Below, piece by piece: positions 58,249-64,000 of a DNA stretch of 64,000 nucleotides. Position numbers and translations under genes: made by a program. How positions within the stretch are numbered: the stretch's first letter is position 1; the number at the start of each line of letters is the position of its first letter. Under the pieces are notes generated by a model. The model made no database searches. It had not been told where the DNA came from and saw only the letters and a program-made list of their open reading frames with translations. The stretch comes from Filosporella fistucella (Eukaryota; Ascomycota; Leotiomycetes; Helotiales): the NCBI GenBank assembly GCA_030077755.1, contig JAQJZZ010000014.1:1674001-1738000 (forward strand), read 5' to 3'.

Positions 58249-58537
58249 GTTGAGGATATCAATTCCCCAAAGCCTACTAGCGGCAAGATATGTGAGGTGC
58301 AATCAGATACTGAATATCTGGTTGTGAAATGCTGAATGTGAAATAATGGCGGGGTTTGTGAGTCTGAAATTATTTCAAGGGTTTCGTCGGCAACCAGAGC
58401 TTGGAGCTAGTCGGTTTTCGCAAATTCACGGAAGCTTTAGCGCGATCTCCGACACCTTCCCAGAAGTTATTCAACCTCAAAATCATCTCAATTTTCCTTC
58501 CAGCTTTTCCTTCCTGACATCAATTGTCTTTGACAAG
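58249..58537. promoter_or_regulatory. Short bidirectional promoter region ELP3 / succinyl-CoA ligase alpha
   Basis: Only 289 bp separate two divergent start codons of housekeeping genes, so both promoters and 5' UTRs must share this sequence. A pyrimidine-rich stretch with CTTCC/TTTTCC (58490-58525) precedes the plus-strand start. Confidence 0.6.
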
Positions 58538-59833
<1,296 letters not shown>

Positions 59834-60157
59834 GGTTATTGTGAATTAGATGATGGGTCAGTTGCACATGGAGCGTAATGCATTTGTTTCATGGGTTTAT
59901 GGTCAATACCTCGTTCCTGTACAGCTAGTAAATTACCCTTGAAATGAATAGTGGATCATGAAGAAGTATGTAACGTAAAAACAGCTTCCATTGTGTGAAT
60001 TGATTACTGTAGAAAAAAGTCAGGTATACCCCTTAACTCGTCCATTTTTGATAGCTCGGCAAATCCCGCAAATGTTTCGAGCCAGCTCCCCACATCAACA
60101 ACAACAGCTTAGAAATACCCCTCCGCATTCAAATCATCAACATATTGCTTCGACAAG
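59834..60157. promoter_or_regulatory. Short intergenic/promoter region before AP-2 mu
   Basis: 324 bp holding the LSC1 3' UTR and the promoter and 5' UTR of the AP-2 mu gene. CAACAACAAC-type leader sequence lies just before the start. Nothing else is seen. Confidence 0.5.
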
Positions 60158-61564
60158 ATGCTATCCGGCATTTTGATATTCAATCAAAAGGGGGAAAATC
60201 TCATTTTCCGCGCCTTCCGCAATGACTGCCGGCCACGTCTTGCTGATGTATTTCGAATTCAAGTCATCTCGAATGCTCAAGTACGATCACCGATCCTTAC
60301 GTTAGGGAGTACCACTTTCAGCCATGTCAAGCATGAAAATATTTACCTTGTAGCAATCACGAAAAGTAATGCCAATGCTGCGCTGGTCTTTGAGTTCTTG
60401 TATAGATTGATAGCATTGGGGAAGGGATACTTTGGAAAGTTCGACGAAGAGGCAGTCAAGAACAACTTTGTGTTGGTTTATGAGCTTTTGGATGGTCAGT
60501 CTTCTTAAGTTGAGGTTTGGCGCTGCTAATGCTGCTGTAGAAATCCTAGACTTTGGATATCCTCAAAACACCGAAACCGACACACTCAAAATGTATATTA
60601 CCACGGAAGGGGTAAAGTCAGAGCGGACGATGGAGGATTCTGCGAAGATTACCATGCAAGCAACTGGCGCATTATCATGGCGAAAGGCAGATGTCAAGTA
60701 CCGCAAGAATGAGGCATTCGTGGATGTAATCGAAGATGTGAACCTCCTTATGTCTGCGACGGGAACAGTACTACGAGCAGATGTCAATGGTCAGATTGTC
60801 ATGCGGGCATATCTATCAGGAACACCAGAGTGCAAATTTGGACTGAACGATCGACTTCTCCTAGATGGCGACAGCTTGTCCTCGTTGCCTTCAGGAAATA
60901 GGATGGGAACTAAAGCTACAAAAGCCGCTGCAGGCAGTGTCACACTCGAGGATTGCCAATTCCACCAGTGTGTCAAGCTTGGGAAATTCGACACCGATCG
61001 CATTATATCCTTCATACCTCCAGACGGAGAATTCGAATTGATGCGATATCGAGCTACCGAAAATGTCAACCTTCCATTCAAAGTACATGCTATTGTCAAC
61101 GAGGTAGGAAAGACAAAGGTCGAATACAGTATAGCGATCAGAGCAAATTATGGAAGCAAGTTATTTGCGACAAATGTTGTTGTTCGAGTACCCACTCCGT
61201 TGAACACAGCTCGAATCACCGAAAGATGTACACAAGGAAAAGCGAAATACGAACCCAGTGAAAATAACATTGTGTGGAAGATCCCACGATTTACTGGTCA
61301 GAACGAGTTTGTCCTGAGTGCGGAGGCAACATTAACGAGTATGACGAATCAAAAGGCATGGTCGAGGCCTCCGTTGAGTTTGAATTTCAGCCTTTTGATG
61401 TTTACAAGCTCTGGGCTTTTGGTTCGATATTTGAAAGTGTTTGAAAAGAGTAATTACTCATCTGTAAAGTGGGTGAGATACATGACTAGAGCTGGGTCAT
61501 ATGAGATTAGGTGAGTTCTTGAAAACCTTGAAAGAGCTTTTGCTGACTGAAATTTAGGTTTTGA
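60158..61564 (+). CDS. APM4: AP-2 adaptor complex subunit mu, 437 aa
   Basis: Exons 60158-60494, 60541-61510 and 61558-61564 (1314 nt in phase). The first donor is GTCAGT. The last exon is only 7 nt and adds the end of Arg, then Phe and the stop, restoring the conserved terminus SYEIRF. The N-terminal longin-like domain reads MLSGILIFNQKGENLIFRAF, QVRSPILTLGSTTF, YLVAITKSNANAALVFEFL. The linker is EILDFGYPQNTETD. The mu-homology domain follows (WRKADVKYRKNEAFVDVIE, SGTPECKFGLND, PFKVHAIVNEVGKTKVEYSI). Mu subunits recognise YxxPhi sorting signals; the NQKGENLIFRAF N-terminus and YPQNTETD linker favour AP-2 over AP-1. It acts in clathrin-mediated endocytosis at the plasma membrane. Length is typical. 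Confidence 0.95.
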
Positions 61565-61820
61565 TATAGTCATCCTGGCGTTTGGGTTTTGTAGCGCTGC
61601 ATAGCATTTGTAAGGGCGTCGGAGGAATATGGTACATAATACAAGTTTATTGATGGTTTTGACTACCGATACTTTAAGAGGTACTCAATTATCGCCATGC
61701 ACATGAATTGGCGCCTCCAAATCAGAACATGCTGAAAGGCCGTGGATATCTGTTGCTCATACACTGTCCAAGATTGGTTGGGGAAAAGCACCCTCGCATC
61801 GCCTGTTCCCTCTAACGTCC
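61565..61820. other. Convergent 3' region
   Basis: 256 bp between two convergent stop codons; both 3' UTRs must lie in it or overlap. No other feature seen. Confidence 0.4.
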
Positions 61821-63604
61821 TTACTGGCCCCGTCCTCTGGAATGCCAATTTGGAAAAATGCTTCCGAGTCCTCTGGTAGGCACCGGCTTTCTTTCCTCAA
61901 TTGGAGGTATATCCACGAAAATCGCGGCGTGAGAATATTGCCAAGCTAAGCTGGCCTCATTGCCATACTTCAAGTTTACCATCGCAATTTCCCAGCCCTC
62001 GTGAATGGCTGAGTTGAGCCATAGCACGTCTTTGAACTTTTCAAACTGGTAGTATTGATTTATGAACTGTTTTGTTCGGTTACGGACAGCAATCTAAAGT
62101 GAAAGATTTGCTTACCTTTCCAGGATCCTCACTACTATCCATTTCCTTATCAACCATAAGTATCTTCTGAAATTTCCGCCCAACTCTGGTCGGTGTCAAT
62201 TTTTTTCTAGTCGATTCTCCCGCGATAGAATCGTCATTATCAGAATCCATCTCCACATCTCCCGATTCATCTTCGTAATCGTCCCAAGCTTCTGTCCCCA
62301 GCATAGGTCTAAGGGTGACTGTAACATCTAGGGCATTGAAGACGGAGAAGATGACCGAGTCGATTCCTTTCAGAGAATATGGCATTAATGAATCTGATAC
62401 TTTACGAGTATGGGCATAAGTATGAGCACAGTGGAAGCCAAGTTTACCTCCTTCAGAATAATCTGTCAGTCTAATAATCCAACCGATTAACAAGAAACCC
62501 ACCCTCCTTTAGGAATTCTGGCTGCTCCAGCATCTTCTTAGCACTCTCAAACAGAGGATAAAGCTCTGGATCTGTCGATGGGTATCGCTGCAACAGGCCT
62601 CCGACTTGCTCGGAGACGAACAAGTTGTATGTGAGTGTGATTCTGTGACCAGATGTTACAGGAAGCACTTCATGCTCACAATCACTATAAAATGCTACCC
62701 ATTTAATTGAAGAGGAGTCAGTATTGCTCCAGTCAAAAGTTGAGGTATGGCCTTTATGAGAGACCTTCAATTCACCACCTGTATAAGGTCAATCAACGAG
62801 TCGATGTAGAGAAAAACGGAGAGGACCTTGGTGTGGACTTGGCAAGCAGACTACCAGACTTCCAAATTGTGTTACACCTCGTGGGGTATCAACATTCTCT
62901 TTAAATAATCCGGATGGTGCAGCATAAATCTATTTTCCCAGTGAGTAAAGTTCAGAGAAATCATTGAGACTCACGTTGAGTTTATATAGTTCTGCTCTCA
63001 CACCCAGATGCTCTTCCCTCTCGTACAAGGGGGGTCTTCTCCCTGGCAGTAAACCTTGCGCTATGGCATCTATAATTCCAAAATCATGAGGGTGAAAGTC
63101 TGTGCTGAATTTGCCTCTGTCCAGCTTGCCGGCCTTGCGATAGGTTTCATCCAGCACATCTCTACCTCCACTCCCAAATGTAGCTGGAGAACAGGCCGAA
63201 ATAAGCTGTTGTAAAGGTAGGTTTACATTGGATACATCATCAATTGGGACAGACTGAGGAAGTATGACTTTAGATACTGATTTAGGTGCACCGGATGAGT
63301 CAAATCGCAATGTGATAGGTAGGGATATCTTTGGTGAATGTGAAGAACCAATCTGACTGATCGAAGGAGAAGTAGAAATTGGGATCGAGCCTCCAAGACA
63401 ATAAGATGCGATCGACTGGTAACCCTTTACTGCTGTGATCAAATTGGCGATGAGAGTATCTGATATTGGAAGTTGAGGAGTATCAGATTCAGGGGGTTGA
63501 GGGGGATCTAGGATGGTGGAGTTGAAATCATTTCGACCAGCTGATGCCCCTGGACGAGGTGGTGGTGGCATGAGCGTGGAAGCAGAGAAGGCCCCAAAAG
63601 ACAT
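61821..63604 (-). CDS. 2-oxoglutarate/Fe(II) oxygenase-like protein with altered HxD motif, 529 aa
   Basis: Exons 63604-62975, 62929-62827, 62778-62503, 62450-62116 and 62066-61821 (1590 nt in phase). The N-terminus is Pro/Ser-rich. LYKLNIYAAPSGLFKENVDTPRG, then QFGSLVVCLPSPHQGGELKVSHKG, TFDW, WVAFYSDCEHEVLPVTSGHRITLTYNL follow the pattern of a fungal 2OG-Fe(II) dioxygenase family. In the relatives I remember, the segment after LFK reads HVDTPR, where His and Asp bind iron; here the first ligand position is Asn (AAT). The distal His and the Arg of GHRITLTY are present. The C-terminal half has an acidic stretch (DDYEDESGDVEMDSDNDD) and FEKFKDVLWLNSAIHEGWE. It may have lost activity or use other ligands. 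Substrate unknown. Confidence 0.82.
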
Positions 63605-64000
63605 TTTGGCTAAGTAGATTTGAAATCAATTGACATGCAATGTGAAAACCATATCGTTGTGAAAGCTCAAGATCTGGGGTTTCTTCCACTGATATACCTT
63701 TGTCAATGTCCGTTATATGATGATACGAAGGCACCCACGCGCCATAGCACACGAACTGAACGCCAGGGCACATGATCTGTGAGATTCATCAGGTGGGTAT
63801 TTCTAAATTGAGTGTTAATGCTATTAGAAAACGCCAAAGCTGCCTGAAAATGATGCCAGGGTGTGTCACGTGGTACAGGCAGAAGTGTTATATCCAGGCA
63901 GGAGGCAATCATTGTCTGCAAAAAATATGTGATGAGATACCACTTACAGAAAGGATCTTTATAATTGAAGTGTAGGTTGCCATTCCACCCCCTGTATTTA
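63605..64000. other. Upstream region of the oxygenase-like gene, no gene seen
   Basis: About 400 bp to the window end. Open frames (63703-63921 minus, 63772-63975 plus) are short and carry no motif. Confidence 0.4.

Overview
This window is nuclear DNA of a filamentous ascomycete. Its protein genes are split by short spliceosomal introns (about 42-67 nt, GTAAGT/GTATGT-type donors, CTAAC/CTGAC branch sites, YAG acceptors). It carries fungal families such as a GAF-type hybrid histidine kinase, a GH74 xyloglucanase with a CBM1 tail, and an Erf4-like palmitoyltransferase subunit. The gene style and moderate GC content suggest a leotiomycete such as the Botrytis/Sclerotinia group; that placement is inference. 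Exon models were built by hand by matching splice signals, reading phase and family motifs, and almost all junctions close in phase.

Layout. 1-309: 3' end of a GMC/long-chain alcohol oxidase. 1288-8650 (-): very large SNF2/ATRX-like chromatin ATPase, divergent from glutathione synthetase (9587-11313, +). 12938-13963: unrecognised protein with a possible degenerate forkhead-like segment. 14764-15316 (-): mitochondrial single-strand DNA-binding protein. After a long non-coding gap come a secreted/7TM-type membrane protein (19220-22757, +), a hybrid histidine kinase (23573-27583, +) and an Erf4-like protein (28895-30663, +). 30.7-36.0 kb is gene-poor, with one small Gly-rich peptide gene and a degenerate ~150-bp tandem array. 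The array leads into an intronless UPF1-like SF1 helicase (35971-40158, +). 41501-42986 (-): endophilin-like BAR protein. 45246-45402: tRNA-Met(CAT). 46.6 kb: hypothetical membrane protein. 48549-51681 (-): GH74-CBM1 xyloglucanase. 53307-55522 (-): fungal membrane glycoprotein. 56416-58248 (-): ELP3, divergent from the succinyl-CoA ligase alpha subunit (58538-59833, +). 60158-61564 (+): AP-2 mu. 61821-63604 (-): 2OG-Fe(II)-oxygenase-like protein.

The genes form no obvious pathway cluster; most are single housekeeping genes in separate transcription units. ELP3 (wobble-uridine modification) and the tRNA gene both concern tRNA, but they lie 11 kb apart and I infer no link.

The most interesting object is the tRNA-Met gene. 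It has a normal anticodon-loop intron, and also a second 50-nt insertion in the variable loop that carries a GTAAGT start, an ACTAAC branch-like motif and a TAG end, exactly like the spliceosomal introns of the neighbouring protein genes. Removing both restores a perfect 74-nt cloverleaf. Other leads are an in-frame acidic extension beyond the helicase stop codon, the degenerate repeat array upstream of that helicase, a His-to-Asn change in the iron-binding motif of the 2OG oxygenase, and introns whose retention would make meaningful isoforms (histidine kinase receiver; CBM1 of the xyloglucanase).
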